A stretch of 35,160 nt of DNA, from contig JAJRQC010000148.1 in NCBI GenBank assembly GCA_024280455.1, positions 1-35,160 of the forward strand. The letters are read 5' to 3'. The notes below the pieces were generated by a model. The model ran no database searches, was not told the origin of the DNA, and worked only from the letters and a program-made list of their open reading frames with translations. Numbering within the stretch: the stretch's first letter is position 1; the number at the start of each line of letters is the position of its first letter. A program made the position numbers and the translations under genes. Shown one piece after another: positions 34,705 through 35,160 of the stretch. Origin of the DNA: Deltaproteobacteria bacterium (GTDB lineage: Bacteria; Desulfobacterota; Desulfobulbia; Desulfobulbales; Desulfobulbaceae).

Positions 34705-34717
34705 TTTGAAAAAAGAC

Positions 34718-34764
34718 AACCCGTCTCTCCGGGACCACTCTCGGGGGCGACGGGTTTTCTTTTC
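34718..34764 (+). terminator. Terminator of ssrA
   Basis: AACCCGTC (34718-34725) pairs with GACGGGTT (34749-34756), followed by TTCTTTT. It begins 14 bases after the tmRNA end. A second stem, GGGCGGT (34786-34792) with ACCGCCC (34806-34812), follows. Confidence 0.85.
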
Positions 34765-34850
34765 CCCCTTGTTTTCAAAGGGTTTGGGCGGTTTTCACAT
34801 CGACGACCGCCCCCTCTCCACCCACCTCATTTCCACCATTCTCCAGCCTT

Positions 34851-35160
34851 TTACCCGAACTGATTAGACGGAAATATCCCAACGGCGTCCGGAAACATTG
34901 AATCAGCTTTTACCAAACTCAGCATGTTTGCTCCAGCTGGCCTGACCAATAAGCTGGTGTCTGTCCCAAAACCACCATCAAAGGTTGCCTTAAGGGGATA
35001 TCGGCCATATATCTGTTCCTGTCTGTCGAGCATCATCTCCGTCAAATCCGAATCAGCAGGATTGCCTTCAAGAACGACACAGTCGAGAATCAGGTTTGAG
35101 GCGCCGCCCGTCAGGCATATCTTGTGGCCGTAATAGGTGTCACGGCGGTCTTTACGGATA
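34851..35160 (-). pseudogene. Truncated DDE transposase fragment (ISNCY-like), running off the window
   Basis: On the minus strand one frame is open from the window edge to TAA at 34851. It contains RDTYYGHKICLTGG, VVLEGNPADSDL and DRQEQIYGRYPLKATFDGGF, the C-terminal catalytic stretch of ISNCY-type transposases (from memory, unchecked). After DGGF the similarity fades; another frame offers a weak continuation, suggesting a frameshift, and the last part of the family domain is absent. The N-terminal part lies beyond the window. Its inner end is 147 bases past the tmRNA end. Likely a decayed insertion sequence. Confidence 0.6.

Overview
This 35 kb window is bacterial chromosome of moderate GC content, gene-dense, with long same-strand runs and short spacers. 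It looks like an anaerobic or facultatively anaerobic member of the Desulfobacterota (former Deltaproteobacteria, Desulfobulbales-like). Supporting signs are the tmRNA tag ADDYNYAMAA, a eukaryote-type NADP isocitrate dehydrogenase, a B12-binding radical SAM protein, a BamA with an extra N-terminal domain, and a cysE-cysK pair next to a MOSC protein. The lineage is an inference from gene content, not a database result.

Layout. 0-5 kb: a B12-binding radical SAM protein, then a sulfur-flavoured run: serine acetyltransferase (cysE), cysteine synthase (cysK), a MOSC protein and a cysteine-cluster protein. 5.2-7.1 kb: a nitroreductase, a repeat-filled gap of nearly 1 kb (hairpins, a foldback element, and a tandem A-A-B-A-B array) and a small PilZ protein. 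7.3-9.8 kb: three translationally coupled genes for an M48 membrane protease, a 50-residue zinc-ribbon protein and a SprT-like/DUF2786 protein. 9.8-12.4 kb: a shikimate-kinase-like gene, a membrane/coiled-coil gene broken by an in-frame TAG, and a ParE/RelE-type toxin-antitoxin pair. 12.5-21.5 kb: five minus-strand genes (SDR epimerase, plsC, bamA, mfd, HAD nucleotidase) tied to the cell envelope and DNA repair. 21.5-24.3 kb: a nested inverted-repeat element, icd and a ComF-type phosphoribosyltransferase. 24.3-27.7 kb: a divergent dnaA with DnaA-box-like sites upstream, facing a protoporphyrinogen oxidase gene interrupted by an in-frame TAA. 27.9-31.7 kb: htpG, another foldback repeat, a BamE-like lipoprotein, pcm and a YqaA-type membrane protein. 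31.8-35.2 kb: a GspE/PilB ATPase, then smpB and ssrA side by side (the trans-translation ribosome-rescue pair), followed by a truncated transposase just beyond the tmRNA 3' end.

Most genes are housekeeping and look intact. I did not find a convincing new defence or biosynthetic system. The most notable signals are two otherwise well-preserved genes each cut by one in-frame stop codon, a family of short interspersed repeats shared between several intergenic regions, the protease/zinc-ribbon/SprT cassette, the atypical DnaA, and the altered substrate-site motifs in the shikimate-kinase-like protein.
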